Positions 7,620-16,701 are shown, numbered from the stretch's first letter. The stretch is 64,000 bases of DNA from Alcanivorax sediminis (GCF_009601165.1 NZ_WIRE01000003.1:74068-138067), one strand, 5' to 3'. Program-made: numbers and translations. The notes: generated from the sequence alone by a model not told the origin.

Positions 7620-10034
7620 TCAGGCGCTACGACCCGGAAGCCGAATATCCGGGTCGCGCAACACCTGCTTGAGGGTCATCAGCAAGCGCTCGCTGTTGAT
7701 GGGTTTCGCCAGGTGACCCACCATGCCGGCATCATGGCAGGCCTGAATCTTATCCGGCACCGCATGAGCGGTAAGGGCAATAATCGGCACCCGCGGCAGC
7801 CGCCCCTCCTTCTGAAGCTTGATGATCGAGCGCGAGGTTTCAAAGCCATCCATCTCGGGCATTTCACAGTCCATCAGAATCAGATCAAACGGCTCATTCG
7901 CGGACAGCAACACCGCAATCGCTTCCATGCCGCTCTCTGCCACCTCGGTGGTATAGCCGAGTTTCTTGCACAGCCCCTCAGCCACCATCAGATTGATGTG
8001 GTTGTCATCAACAATCAGCAAGCGCCCCCCAGAGCGAGTCGCATCGCTGATATCCTGCACAACCGGTAGCTTTGCACTGGCCTCGGTCTTGGGCAGTGGC
8101 AGACGGAACCAGAATCTTGATCCTTCATTGCGCCGGCTTTCGACCCCGATTTCGCCACCCATGATTTCCACCAGCTGCTTGCAGATGGCCAGACCCAGTC
8201 CGGTACCGCCATAGCGACGACTGGTGGAGCTGTCTCCTTGCTGGAAATGGTCAAACAGATGGGTGATCTGTTCCGGGCTGATGCCGATGCCGGTGTCGAT
8301 GATCTCGAAAAGCACGTAGTCCGCGTTACCACTGTCACGGTGGGCTGTCAGGGTGACCGTGCCGTTGTCAGTAAATTTCACCGCGTTGCTGATCAGGTTG
8401 ACCAGGATCTGGCGCAGGCGCACCGGGTCGCCGATACAGAAATGGCCAAGATTGGCGTCCAGCTCGCAGCCGAGCACGTTGGACTGTACCCGGGCCTTGT
8501 GCTGGAACAACCCCAGGGAATCGTTGATCAATCCGTGCAAGTCGAAGCGGGTTTGTTCAATGGGCATCTTGCCGGCTTCGATGCGGGAATAATCGAGGAT
8601 GTCGTTGATCAGGTTGAGCAGGCTGTTGCCCGACTGCTCGATGATATTCAGGTTGTGCTGCTGTTCACTGTCCAGTGGCGAGCTCTTGAGCATATCCACC
8701 GTGCCGATGATGCCGTTCAGTGGTGTGCGGATTTCGTGACTCATGACAGCGAGGAACTCACTGCGGGCACTCAGGGCGCTGTTTAATTCCCGGGTACGCT
8801 CCTCAACACGTTGCTCAAGTGCTTCCGTGGCCTCGCGTTGGATTCGGGCATTCTCGCTCTTCAAAACGGTCATGCGGTGAGCCAGGGCAAATGACAGCAA
8901 TACGGCTTCCAGGAAGGTGCCCAGCTGCATAATGTTCTCGATCAGCCAGCTGGCCTCGATAATCTGGAATGCCTTGAGAATATACAGCGTGGTGGCCAGT
9001 GCCACAGAGAGAAAGGCCAGCAGGAAATAGCGCGCAGGGCTGTAGCCCTGGAAGATCAGCCACAGAGAGAGTACTACCATGATGAACGGCCAGGGGAGTA
9101 CTGCTGCGGTGGTGACCTGGATGCTGTAATGGAAGCTGATCAGCGTAAAGGGAATGGCAAGAAGTGACATTACCGTAACGGCACTAATTGCGCGGCTGAT
9201 CTTTGGTAGCCGGGTGCGCAGTTCCAGAAAGTGCGATACGAAGAGCATTGAGAACGCGAGAGTTAGCAGGTTCAGCGCCGGCAGCGAGTAGTGGTTCCAC
9301 ATGGGGGAGTCTGGCCACAGCCACTGGTAGCTCAGTCCTTCGCGGGTGAACAGGTTGAGCCCGAAGGTGCCGAGATAGAGTACGTAGAGCATATAGCTCG
9401 GCTCCCGGATGGAAATGAAGATCAACAGGTTGAACATGCACATGGCGATAATGGCGCCATAGTAGATGCCATGAAGCAGGGAGATCTGGTTGTCCTGCTG
9501 GCTGAATGCCACCGGCGTTTTGATGCTCACCGGCATTTCAATGATGTTGTCCCCTTGGGCGCGAATCAGCAGGTAGCTGCGGTCCTGGGGAGGGAAGCTC
9601 TGCAGGCTGATCAGGTGGTAATGCTTGAACTCCCTTTGGGTGAACGGGATGCGGTCACCCATGCGTTGATGGTCAATGGCATCACCGTTGCGATCGAACA
9701 GGTAGATGTCCAGAAAATCCAGATGTGGTCGGCTGATGCGCAGGAACCAGTAGGGAAAGCGGGTATTGTTGTCCAGGGTGATGAGAAACCATTGCAGGCC
9801 ATCCTGGAAGCCCAATGACGGGTAGCCATTCATCATGGTGGCGCCGGCGCCTTCCCTGAGTGCCTTGAGCGCGGTAGAGGGGGTCAGGCTGTGATCAGGG
9901 TCGGCCAGCCACTGCATGCCGATGGCGCCCTGATACTCCTGCCGGTCGTCCGTCAGGGTAAGGCTGTGCCCAAGCAATGGCAGGGCAAGTGCCATCAGCA
10001 TGAGCCCAATAGGCAAGACGCGTCCCTTTGTCAT
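7620..10034 (-). CDS. Hybrid sensor histidine kinase with 7TM-DISM sensor and receiver
   Basis: This 804-residue protein has a signal peptide (1-24), a periplasmic 7TMR-DISM extracellular domain (about 30-180), seven membrane helices (about 187-390), a coiled linker, a HisKA domain with phospho-acceptor H433 in MSHEIRTPLNG, an HATPase domain (NAVKFTDNG, DTGIGI, GGTGLGLAI) and a C-terminal receiver (about 671-790) with DD at 676-677 and phospho-acceptor D722. There is no output domain, so it must pass phosphate to a separate phosphotransfer protein or regulator, not found here. Seven-TM DISM kinases are thought to sense extracellular carbohydrates or surface signals. An AGGATCAGGA segment precedes the start. 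Confidence 0.9.
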   Translation of the reverse strand: MTKGRVLPIGLMLMALALPLLGHSLTLTDDRQEYQGAIGMQWLADPDHSLTPSTALKALREGAGATMMNGYPSLGFQDGLQWFLITLDNNTRFPYWFLRISRPHLDFLDIYLFDRNGDAIDHQRMGDRIPFTQREFKHYHLISLQSFPPQDRSYLLIRAQGDNIIEMPVSIKTPVAFSQQDNQISLLHGIYYGAIIAMCMFNLLIFISIREPSYMLYVLYLGTFGLNLFTREGLSYQWLWPDSPMWNHYSLPALNLLTLAFSMLFVSHFLELRTRLPKISRAISAVTVMSLLAIPFTLISFHYSIQVTTAAVLPWPFIMVVLSLWLIFQGYSPARYFLLAFLSVALATTLYILKAFQIIEASWLIENIMQLGTFLEAVLLSFALAHRMTVLKSENARIQREATEALEQRVEERTRELNSALSARSEFLAVMSHEIRTPLNGIIGTVDMLKSSPLDSEQQHNLNIIEQSGNSLLNLINDILDYSRIEAGKMPIEQTRFDLHGLINDSLGLFQHKARVQSNVLGCELDANLGHFCIGDPVRLRQILVNLISNAVKFTDNGTVTLTAHRDSGNADYVLFEIIDTGIGISPEQITHLFDHFQQGDSSTSRRYGGTGLGLAICKQLVEIMGGEIGVESRRNEGSRFWFRLPLPKTEASAKLPVVQDISDATRSGGRLLIVDDNHINLMVAEGLCKKLGYTTEVAESGMEAIAVLLSANEPFDLILMDCEMPEMDGFETSRSIIKLQKEGRLPRVPIIALTAHAVPDKIQACHDAGMVGHLAKPINSERLLMTLKQVLRDPDIRLPGRSA

Positions 10035-10229
10035 TCCTGATCCTGTTATTTGCTGTTATGTGGAACTGTCTGGTGAAGCCTGTCTGCCTTTCCGCCGTGT
10101 TGTTGAAGGGAAATAGGGTGGGCGAAAAGCCTGACTCAAGCTTGATTTTACAGAATTTACCGGAATAACAGGAACATTGCGCCTGACCGCATCTCGAAAT
10201 ACGTGACTTAATTGGAAAAGGAGTCTCGA

Positions 10230-10781
10230 ATGAAAGTCATGATGCGCGGTGCATTGATGTTGTCCTGTTCACTGCTGGTGGCTCAGGGAGCCTGGGCTGC
10301 AGGCCCTTACATCGGTGGTAGCTACAGCCAGATTCAGTACGACAATGAGGAGTTTGATACGGATACGCTCAAGATTGATGCGGCCACAGTCAGTGCCGGC
10401 TTTGAAGTCTCCGAGTTTCTGGCGTTGGAGGCTCGTGGTGGCGTAGGCCTGGATGAGGACACCCAGGGCATTGCGGATTTCGAGCTGGATCACCTCTATG
10501 GCGGCTACCTCAAGTTGGGCCTGCCCCTCAGCGAAACCGTGCGTCCCTATGTTATTGGTGGCTATACCAAGGCGAAAGGCACGGTGTCCGCAGATGGCAC
10601 GCTGGGCGGTGTGAATTATTCGTTTAGTGACAGCGAAAACTTTGAAGATGAGTCCTATGGTGCGGGGCTGGACATGAATATCACCGACACCCTGGGAGCC
10701 AACCTTGAATATATGCGCTACATCGATACCAGCGAGGAGGAGATTTCAGGTATCAGCGTGGGGCTGCGTTCGGCCTTCTGA
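10230..10781 (+). CDS. Small outer-membrane beta-barrel protein
   Basis: The ATG at 10230 follows AAAAGGAG and gives 183 residues. A signal peptide with cleavage near AWA-AG (about residue 23) leads into alternating strands such as PYIGGSYSQIQY, LEARGGVGL, YGGYLKLGLPL and YVIGGYTKAKG. The last residue is Phe, as expected for barrels inserted by BAM. It belongs to the porin-like/OMP_b-brl group, probably an eight-stranded barrel. The ligand or role is unknown. A strong bidirectional terminator follows. Confidence 0.82.
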   Translation: MKVMMRGALMLSCSLLVAQGAWAAGPYIGGSYSQIQYDNEEFDTDTLKIDAATVSAGFEVSEFLALEARGGVGLDEDTQGIADFELDHLYGGYLKLGLPLSETVRPYVIGGYTKAKGTVSADGTLGGVNYSFSDSENFEDESYGAGLDMNITDTLGANLEYMRYIDTSEEEISGISVGLRSAF

Positions 10782-10799
10782 TGACATTCGCGTGCAAGA

Positions 10800-10836
10800 A
10801 AAAGCCCGGCAACGGATACGTTGCCGGGCTTTTCTG
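10800..10836. terminator. Bidirectional terminator
   Basis: Stem arms AAAGCCCGGCAAC and GTTGCCGGGCTTTT surround a 6-nt loop. T-rich and A-rich flanks serve the convergent barrel gene and aarF-like gene. Confidence 0.85.
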
Positions 10837-10856
10837 TCTGCAGGAGTGGGCGCAGC

Positions 10857-12194
10857 TCAGGCGCTGGCCTGGTCGTGACGGCTGAGTGCTTTCTCAAGGT
10901 TGGGTCTGAAGGCGGCATTGACGCCCAGGTTCATGAGCGTCCAGTAGTGGCCGCTGACCACGCGCTCAATCAACAGTGAGCGTGGGGAGGGCTGGAACTT
11001 CATCATCTGCTCCAGCGGCGTCTTGCGAACCTGTTTCATGATATCGGTATGCAGCCTTGAGTTGGCGAAATCAAAGGGTTCGCTGGAAAAGGCGCGCAGC
11101 AACATTTCAATCCAGGTGGCGTAGAACTGGTCACTTACCTGACCATCCTGTTTGCGCGCCCCGAGAGTTTGCAGCAGGTCATCCAGTTCCACCCAGTTCT
11201 GGTTAAGTGCGGCCTGGACAATGCGGCGAAGCAGGTCCGCGTCTTCGCCGGGCAGGCGTTTCACCGCGCCAAAGTCATACATCACGATGCTGCCGTCGGG
11301 CCGGAACGCGAAGTTCCCCGGGTGCGGATCGCAATGGACGGTCCTGAACTGGAAAATCTGTTCGCCGATGGCATCAAACAATCGCTCGCCCAGCAGGTTG
11401 CGCGTGGCCTGGTCAAAGCCGTTTGCGTCATTGGTCTGCTCTAGAGGCGTTCCGGCTTCCAGGCTCAGGGTCAGCACCTTCTCGCTGGACAGGTCGTCAT
11501 AAACCGTCGGGATTACCAGCCAGGGCTGGTGTTGGTGGAATTTCCGGAACTGATTAAGGTTGATGGCCTCCTGGTGGTAGTTCAATTCTTCTTCAAGTTG
11601 ATTGCGGATCTCCCGGAAGACACCGTCGAGAGCGGCTTCATCTACTTTCAGCAAGCTACCCAGACGAAGAATCCGGCGCAGGTGTTTCATGTCGGAATCG
11701 ATGGATTCCTTCACCGCCGGGTATTGCACCTTTACAACCACTTCGTCGCCTTCCAGGGTGGTGGCGCGGTGGACCTGACCAATAGAGGCGGCTGCGAACG
11801 GGGTCTCGTCAAAGCTGGTGAAGCGTTCGTCGATGCTGCCCTGCAGTTCACGCTCCAGCTGACGGCGGATGACATGGAAAGGCATGGGGGCAGAAGCATT
11901 CTGCAGCACTTTCAGTTGCTCGCTGATTTCCCGCGGCAGGATATCCTGCATTTGCGAGGCAATCTGCCCGACCTTCATGACCGCCCCTTTCATCTCTCCC
12001 AGGGTGGCGGCGACTTCCTTGCCGATATGCTGCATCAGCTTTTCACGGTCTGCGGCCTTGGCGCTTTCCGACTGGAACAGACCTTTCACCTGATGGCTAG
12101 CCACGCGGGTGGCTATTGAGGTGGTCATACCCGTCAGCCGGAAGAGCCGGCCGGTGGTCGTGGTGGGGCGTTTGCGACGGCGCTGTTCAGCCAT
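10857..12194 (-). CDS. ABC1/AarF (UbiB-like) family atypical kinase
   Basis: The protein has 445 residues and the hallmarks of the ADCK/UbiB family: the KxGQ motif (V-K74-V-G-Q), the Ala-rich nucleotide loop AAASIGQVH (134-142), K155 in VVVKVQYP, and the catalytic HCDPHPGNF followed by YDFGAVK. Members support coenzyme Q synthesis or lipid homeostasis through ATPase rather than classical protein kinase activity. It lacks the C-terminal membrane helices usual for UbiB, so it is probably a paralogue rather than the ubi-operon member. It is monocistronic. Confidence 0.85.
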   Translation of the reverse strand: MAEQRRRKRPTTTTGRLFRLTGMTTSIATRVASHQVKGLFQSESAKAADREKLMQHIGKEVAATLGEMKGAVMKVGQIASQMQDILPREISEQLKVLQNASAPMPFHVIRRQLERELQGSIDERFTSFDETPFAAASIGQVHRATTLEGDEVVVKVQYPAVKESIDSDMKHLRRILRLGSLLKVDEAALDGVFREIRNQLEEELNYHQEAINLNQFRKFHQHQPWLVIPTVYDDLSSEKVLTLSLEAGTPLEQTNDANGFDQATRNLLGERLFDAIGEQIFQFRTVHCDPHPGNFAFRPDGSIVMYDFGAVKRLPGEDADLLRRIVQAALNQNWVELDDLLQTLGARKQDGQVSDQFYATWIEMLLRAFSSEPFDFANSRLHTDIMKQVRKTPLEQMMKFQPSPRSLLIERVVSGHYWTLMNLGVNAAFRPNLEKALSRHDQASA

Positions 12195-12390
12195 GATGTC
12201 TCTCGTAGCGATGTATTGGCATTATTTATATTTAGATTATATAGCCGTTAACTTAGCGCTGATGGGTGAAGGCTGTACAGGGTAAGAAGGGACAGATACG
12301 GGGGTAAAGTTAGTCAGAAGCGGACAGCGGCGACGGGAGGCTTAAAAAAACGTGCGGGGATGCGTGCTGCGAGATGTCCGTGCAAAAGAA

Positions 12391-12410
12391 AGGGGCCAAG
12401 ATGGCCCCTA
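12391..12410 (-). terminator. Terminator of phasin-like gene
   Basis: GGGGCC/GGCCCC stem with a 5-nt loop, followed on the minus strand by TTTCTTTT. Confidence 0.75.
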
Positions 12411-12439
12411 AAGGAGAGTAACAACAAAAGGGTTCAGAA

Positions 12440-12868
12440 TCAGCTACGGTTCTGACCGGCAGAAACCAGTTCGTTGAACAGTTTCTCGCCTTCTTCACGT
12501 GCGGTGACAACGGCACCAAAGCCGGCCAGCACGAATTCGTTGGTTTCTTCAGCTTTCTCGCCGCGCTCTTTCTTGCCAGCTTCTACCAGCTTCTCGTAGA
12601 GGGCCTGACGCTTTTCCGGAGCGTTGTCCAGCAGTTCGCGAGCAGCCAGCAGGGCGCCACGGCCAGCCAGCAGAGCCTTCGGCTTGCTTTCAGCTTCTTC
12701 ACCAAATGCCTCGGTGCCAGCAGCGACATACTTGTTCAGCAGCTCTTCAGAGTTTTCTTCGGCCTTGTCATAGGCTCCCAGGCCAGCCAGGTACAGTTTG
12801 TTGCCCAGTTCCTTAGCGCGGTTAACCAGAGATTCGCTTTGTGCACGCAGATCTTTCAGCTCGCCCAT
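12440..12868 (-). CDS. Phasin-like (PhaI/PhaF-type) granule-associated protein
   Basis: This 142-residue, highly charged, Ala-, Glu- and Lys-rich protein is almost entirely helical. A repeated pattern LYLAGLGAYDKAEE, ALLAGRGALLAARE and FVLAGFGAVVTAREE is evenly spaced, about 50 residues apart. This three-fold repetition of (L/V)LAG(L/R/F)GA suggests amphipathic helices that bind a hydrophobic surface. It matches the poly(hydroxyalkanoate) granule-associated phasin family. In an organism that stores wax esters it may instead coat lipid droplets. AAGGAAG precedes the start, and the gene has its own terminator. Confidence 0.75.
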   Translation of the reverse strand: MGELKDLRAQSESLVNRAKELGNKLYLAGLGAYDKAEENSEELLNKYVAAGTEAFGEEAESKPKALLAGRGALLAARELLDNAPEKRQALYEKLVEAGKKERGEKAEETNEFVLAGFGAVVTAREEGEKLFNELVSAGQNRS

Positions 12869-13155
12869 GATTCATACTTCCTTAAATTTGTCCGGTGTAA
12901 GAAAAGTGCAGCCATCAAATTTGCTGCGTGGGATAAAGAGTAAAAGGGATTGGGTGAGAGGCGTGTCTTGTTTGTCAGACAATTATACAGGTGGCTGATA
13001 GTTGTCATGCTTCAAGGTGTGATATCCATCAAAGTCAGTAAGCCAAACCCCGCATGGTCGTTATTTCTTCCCATGCGTACACTGGCAAAAAAGGTTTGAG
13101 CAGAATTGGGAGCGCTTGGCGCTATTCAGGGGTTTGTGAGACCAGAGAGATAAGA

Positions 13156-13536
13156 ATGATAGAAAAATTCATCGCCAAAGTGCCTTCGCGCATCTGGGCG
13201 GAGGGTCGTCCGGGCAAAGCAAAGCAATGGGAGGCCGAGTTTAATGTGGCTTCCTGGGTGCGGGTTGCAGGTGCATCAGGGCAGGTGCAGCTGGTTGTGC
13301 GCTATGTGGATAACAGCAATGACCGGTCTGTGCTGGTGGATTCTGCTGAGGTGACCGGGGAGGGCAGTGCATTGCTGTCTGGCTCAGTCCTGTTGCGGTT
13401 GAGCGCTGAGGTTGAACAGGTACAGGTGTCCCTGCGGCTTGCCGATGCCGCCATGAACTTTGTGGTAGAAGAGTTGTTCATGCAGCGCCGGGGTTCGGCA
13501 CTGGGTGCATCCGACAAGCTCATTTCCAATTTCTGA
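13156..13536 (+). CDS. Hypothetical protein, beta-rich
   Basis: The ATG at 13156 follows a purine-rich GAGAGATAAGA and gives 126 residues. The frame stays open upstream to 13054, but that part looks non-coding. The protein alternates polar and hydrophobic residues (VRVAGASGQVQLVVRYVD, SGSVLLRLSAEVEQVQVSLRLAD), suggesting a beta sandwich, with no signal peptide and no cysteine. I do not recognise the family. It stands alone between the phasin-like gene and the HSDL2-like gene. Confidence 0.6.
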   Translation: MIEKFIAKVPSRIWAEGRPGKAKQWEAEFNVASWVRVAGASGQVQLVVRYVDNSNDRSVLVDSAEVTGEGSALLSGSVLLRLSAEVEQVQVSLRLADAAMNFVVEELFMQRRGSALGASDKLISNF

Positions 13537-13540
13537 TCGA

Positions 13541-13744
13541 CTAGCCCTGTTTAATATACGGCTCTGTCCCAGCCTGTCCGGATGCTTTTCGGGTGGGCTT
13601 TTGTTGCTCAGAGAGTGAAAGCGAGCCAACCGGTTGCTCAAGCAGGGATTCCGGCCATTGTTCGAAATCCAGTCCAGTAAGCCGGTTCAGGTTTTCCAGT
13701 GCCGTGTCAGGCCGCAATGTGCTGACTTTCAGTATCCTGCTCAT
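13541..13744 (-). CDS. Possible small hypothetical protein
   Basis: A 67-residue frame on the minus strand starts at an ATG with GGGGA eight bases upstream. Its first half (LRPDTALENLNRLTGLDFEQWPESLL) has a natural composition with a plausible amphipathic helix; the tail is low-complexity. It fills a gap of 371 nt that otherwise has no gene. It could be a real small protein or a chance frame. Confidence 0.4.
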   Translation of the reverse strand: MSRILKVSTLRPDTALENLNRLTGLDFEQWPESLLEQPVGSLSLSEQQKPTRKASGQAGTEPYIKQG

Positions 13745-13907
13745 GATCCGGTCCCCGTTTGTCTATACCGACAAAAGCGAGAACCGTGCCAGTCTTGTTC
13801 ATTTTATTTAATCAATATTATCAGTGGGTTGGCGAATTGCTGCCGGAGCGTTGTCGCGCCAAAAGCCGGTGCCCGGCAGCATGTGACAATTTTTGTAACC
13901 TTGGCTG

Positions 13908-14741
13908 TCAGTCGAGGAAGAAATCGGGCAACAGCTTGTCATCGTCCAGGTTCGGGTCCACACGGTAGCCGCTGAAGTCCGTGGTGCCGGTATCGCGCAG
14001 CACATCTTCATCCACAAAGAACTGGCCGCTGGCAGCGGAAACCGGGCGGGTGAGAATGGCGTAGGCTGCATCAGCCATGATCGACGGCTGGCGGGCAGCT
14101 TGTACCGACGGCACACCGCCCAGCTGGTTCTGTACGGCGGCGGTATTGATGACCGTTTTCGGCCACAGGGCATTCACGGCCACCTTGCCCTTGTATTCGT
14201 CCGCCATGCCGAGCACGCACAAACTCATGCCATATTTCGCCATGGTGTAGGCCACGTGGCGACCGAACCAGTGAGGGGCCATGTTCAGCGGTGGGGCCAG
14301 ATTAAGGATGTGCGGATTACTGGCCTTGCGCAGATGGGGCAGACATAGCTTGCTGGCCATGAAGGTCCCGCGGCTATTGATCTGATGCATCAGGTCATAG
14401 GACTTCATGCTGGTGCCTTCGGTGCCGGTCAGCGAAATGGCGCTGGCGTTATTGACCAGAATATCGATGCCGCCAAAGGTGTCTACGGTCTTGTCCACGG
14501 CAGCCTGTAACTGATCTTCGTGGCGTATGTCGCCCACGCAGACCAGTGGGTTGCCACCCGCTTCGCGAATTTCTTCCGCTGCGGTGTAGATAGTGCCCGG
14601 CAGTTTGGGGTGCGGCTCGGTGGTTTTCGCAAACAGAGCGATGTTGGCGCCATCCTTTGCCGCCTTGAGTGCAATGGCCTTGCCAATGCCGCGGCTGGCG
14701 CCAGTGATAAAAAGGGTTTTGTTTTGCAGTGAGTTGGACAT
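13908..14741 (-). CDS. HSDL2-like short-chain dehydrogenase
   Basis: The 277-residue protein has TGASRGIG (13-20), NNAS (97-100) and Y165-T-M-A-K169. The long matches HILNLAPPLNMAP, AYTMAKYGMS, NALWPKT and the C-terminal LLPDFFLD are typical of the SDR domain of hydroxysteroid dehydrogenase-like protein 2. It lacks the sterol-carrier domain of the animal protein. No Ser stands 13 residues before the Tyr, where classical SDRs have it; the segment reads A-P-P-L. HSDL2 proteins are linked to fatty acid metabolism, but their reaction is not established. The promoter region carries a perfect 14-bp palindrome. It is divergent from an AraC regulator. Confidence 0.83.
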   Translation of the reverse strand: MSNSLQNKTLFITGASRGIGKAIALKAAKDGANIALFAKTTEPHPKLPGTIYTAAEEIREAGGNPLVCVGDIRHEDQLQAAVDKTVDTFGGIDILVNNASAISLTGTEGTSMKSYDLMHQINSRGTFMASKLCLPHLRKASNPHILNLAPPLNMAPHWFGRHVAYTMAKYGMSLCVLGMADEYKGKVAVNALWPKTVINTAAVQNQLGGVPSVQAARQPSIMADAAYAILTRPVSAASGQFFVDEDVLRDTGTTDFSGYRVDPNLDDDKLLPDFFLD

Positions 14742-14773
14742 GTTGCTCTCCCGGGAATCTGGCCTGCAAACCT

Positions 14774-14787
14774 ACCAAGCGCTTGGT
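14774..14787. promoter_or_regulatory. Palindromic operator of TetR type
   Basis: ACCAAGCGCTTGGT is a perfect 14-bp palindrome 33 nt upstream of the HSDL2-like start. It fits the AnCAAGnnCTTGnT pattern known for the TetR repressor KstR2 and resembles operators of other acyl-CoA-responsive TetR regulators. No matching repressor gene is adjacent. Confidence 0.6.
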
Positions 14788-14906
14788 TTATTGGCAATAG
14801 CGCCCTGTCCAAGTGTCCCGTGGTCACTTGTAAGATCTGGAATGGCAGGATATGGTGTCTGGCTCGGTCATTTGGGGCCATGGACGGCTTTATCAGGATA
14901 ATAGCG

Positions 14907-15923
14907 ATGACAATATTGAAGATGGATCCGGCGGAGTACTCTGTCTCTGCGGAATATCTGTCCCTGATGCTGGACGTGTTGGCAAGACGTGGAATTGCCA
15001 GTGAGGAACTGCTCGCGGGCACTCAGATTGAGCCCGGCTGCTGGCGGGACCCCAAGGCACGGGTGTCGGCCCAGGATTTTGAGAAGGTGTCCTCCCGGGC
15101 CATCCGCATGACAGGGGAGCCCTGGATTGGCTGGGAGCTCGGGGCGTCGATGACCCTGTCTTCCCATGGTTTTCTGGGCTATGCGGCCATGAGCAGCGCG
15201 ACCCTGGGGGAGGCCCTGGAGTTGGCGGTGAAATATTTCCGGACCCGCAGCACCATGGTGCAGCTGGAGACTTTCCAGGAAGGGGATATGGCGGTGCTGC
15301 AGGTTAACGAGCTGCTCTCTCTGGGGGGGCTGACTCCGTTGACGATGGAAAGCCTGTTCTCCAGTTTCCACTTCATGGGGCAGAAGTTATTGCCGGGCAT
15401 GGATGTGCTCGGTGAGCTGCGCTTCTCCTACCCCGAGCCCGATTATTTCGAGCGTATGCGCCCATTGATGCCCGTGCCGGTCTATTTTGACTGTGCCTAT
15501 AATCAAATGCGCTTCCCGGTGTCCCGTCTGGACAGCCCCCTGCAGTTTGCCGATCCGCGACTGGCACGGATGGCGGCGGATCAGTGTGAGCAGGAAATGG
15601 CGACCATCAAGGCGCCGCCGGCCCTGCTGGGTCAGGTGCGCCGGATCATCCTGACAGGTGGCGGTCGTTTCCCCAGCGTCGAAGAGGTGGCGAGTGAGCT
15701 GCATATGTCCTCGCGTACGCTGAAGCGCAAGCTCCAGCAGTTGGGCACCAGCTACCAGGAGATTCTCGATGGTCTGCGCAAGGGGCTGGCAGTGGAATTT
15801 CTCACCCAGTCAGATCACACCGTGGACGAAATTGCCATGTCGCTTGGGTATTCTGATGCCTCGAATTTTGCCCGTGCCTTCCGGCGCTGGACCAGCCGCA
15901 GCCCTTCTGATTACCGGGCATAG
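14907..15923 (+). CDS. AraC-family transcriptional regulator
   Basis: The protein has 338 residues from the ATG at 14907, which has CAGGA upstream. The N-terminal part (about 15-200) matches the arabinose-binding-like domain of the OruR/GliR-type AraC regulators. The C-terminal AraC domain has two helix-turn-helix units: VEEVASELHMSSRTLKRKLQQLG and VDEIAMSLGYSDASNFARAFRRW, ending in SPSDYR. It is divergent from the HSDL2-like gene and may regulate it. Its effector is unknown. Confidence 0.85.
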   Translation: MTILKMDPAEYSVSAEYLSLMLDVLARRGIASEELLAGTQIEPGCWRDPKARVSAQDFEKVSSRAIRMTGEPWIGWELGASMTLSSHGFLGYAAMSSATLGEALELAVKYFRTRSTMVQLETFQEGDMAVLQVNELLSLGGLTPLTMESLFSSFHFMGQKLLPGMDVLGELRFSYPEPDYFERMRPLMPVPVYFDCAYNQMRFPVSRLDSPLQFADPRLARMAADQCEQEMATIKAPPALLGQVRRIILTGGGRFPSVEEVASELHMSSRTLKRKLQQLGTSYQEILDGLRKGLAVEFLTQSDHTVDEIAMSLGYSDASNFARAFRRWTSRSPSDYRA

Positions 15924-15978
15924 GTTTGCTGGATGCTGATGCAGGCGGGCCCTTGCCTGTCTGCTTAGGGAGTCAACT

Positions 15979-16389
15979 ATGTCGACGCTACACCCCCGCC
16001 TCGCTGCGGACACCCGTGCGCTGGGAGAAACCGCTCTTTGCTGGTTGCGCTGGATGAATGACCAGCGTTTTGCCTGGATCATCGTCGTGCCCAAGCGTGA
16101 GGGGCTGCGTGAATGGCATCACTTGCCGGCAGATGAGCAGGTGGAGCTGTTAAGGCAAGTGAATGCGCTGGCGGGTCAGCTGGAAAGGGTCACCGGTGCC
16201 GACAAGATCAATATCGGTGCCCTGGGCAATATGGTTCCGCAGTTGCACATCCACGTGATTGCCCGTTTCGCAGATGACCCGTGCTGGCCTGGCCCGGTAT
16301 GGGGGCAGGGGCAGCCGCAGCCATGGCCGGAAGGCGGGAGGCCTGACTGGTTGAATCAGCTGGATCTGGCAGTGCTGGAGGGCATGTGA
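15979..16389 (+). CDS. HIT-family protein
   Basis: This 136-residue protein has the HIT active-site motif as Q88-L-H90-I-H92-V, with the first His of the classical HxHxH replaced by Gln, common in bacterial HIT branches. DKINIGALGNMVPQLHIHVIARF is the conserved core, and the C-terminal WP-rich segment matches the short HIT subfamily of proteobacteria. It should hydrolyse or transfer nucleoside phosphates on an unknown substrate. GGGAG precedes the ATG. Its stop overlaps the next gene by four bases. Confidence 0.85.
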   Translation: MSTLHPRLAADTRALGETALCWLRWMNDQRFAWIIVVPKREGLREWHHLPADEQVELLRQVNALAGQLERVTGADKINIGALGNMVPQLHIHVIARFADDPCWPGPVWGQGQPQPWPEGGRPDWLNQLDLAVLEGM

Positions 16390-16580
16390 GCGGCCTATTA
16401 CCCGCATCTGTGCAGTGCCCCTGTTGCTGGGAAACCATTGAGGTGTTGATCGATGGTTCGCTGGAGGAGCAGGAATACGTGGAGGACTGTCAGGTGTGCT
16501 GCCAGCCGCTACTGTTTACGGTGCGGGTGCCGTTTGACAGTGACGAGCCAGTGGTGGATGTCCGGCCCGAGAATGAGTAG
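16386..16580 (+). CDS. CPXCG-motif zinc-ribbon protein
   Basis: A 64-residue protein starts at GTG 16386 and overlaps the HIT gene by four bases (GTGA). Two Cys pairs, CPCC near residue 11 and CQVCCQP near residue 35, match the CPXCG cysteine-rich family of gammaproteobacteria, a small zinc-ribbon of unknown function. The stop codon lies inside the first unit of a heptamer repeat array. Confidence 0.82.
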   Translation: MSGLLPASVQCPCCWETIEVLIDGSLEEQEYVEDCQVCCQPLLFTVRVPFDSDEPVVDVRPENE

Positions 16581-16611
16581 CTACAAGTGACAAGCTGCAA
16601 GCTACAACGCG
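16579..16611 (+). repeat. Heptamer array, left arm of an inverted pair
   Basis: Units AGCTACA, AGTGACA, AGCTGCA and AGCTACA run in a strict 7-nt period. Bases 16587-16611 are the reverse complement of 16702-16726 at 24 of 25 positions. Confidence 0.8.
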
Positions 16612-16701
16612 TCACCTTCCCGGAATTTGTAGAAACGATATTGGCCGCGCACCAAGGTTTGCGTCGCGGCGCCACCGTTTGAGTCAATGCCAGCCTTTCC
16701 C

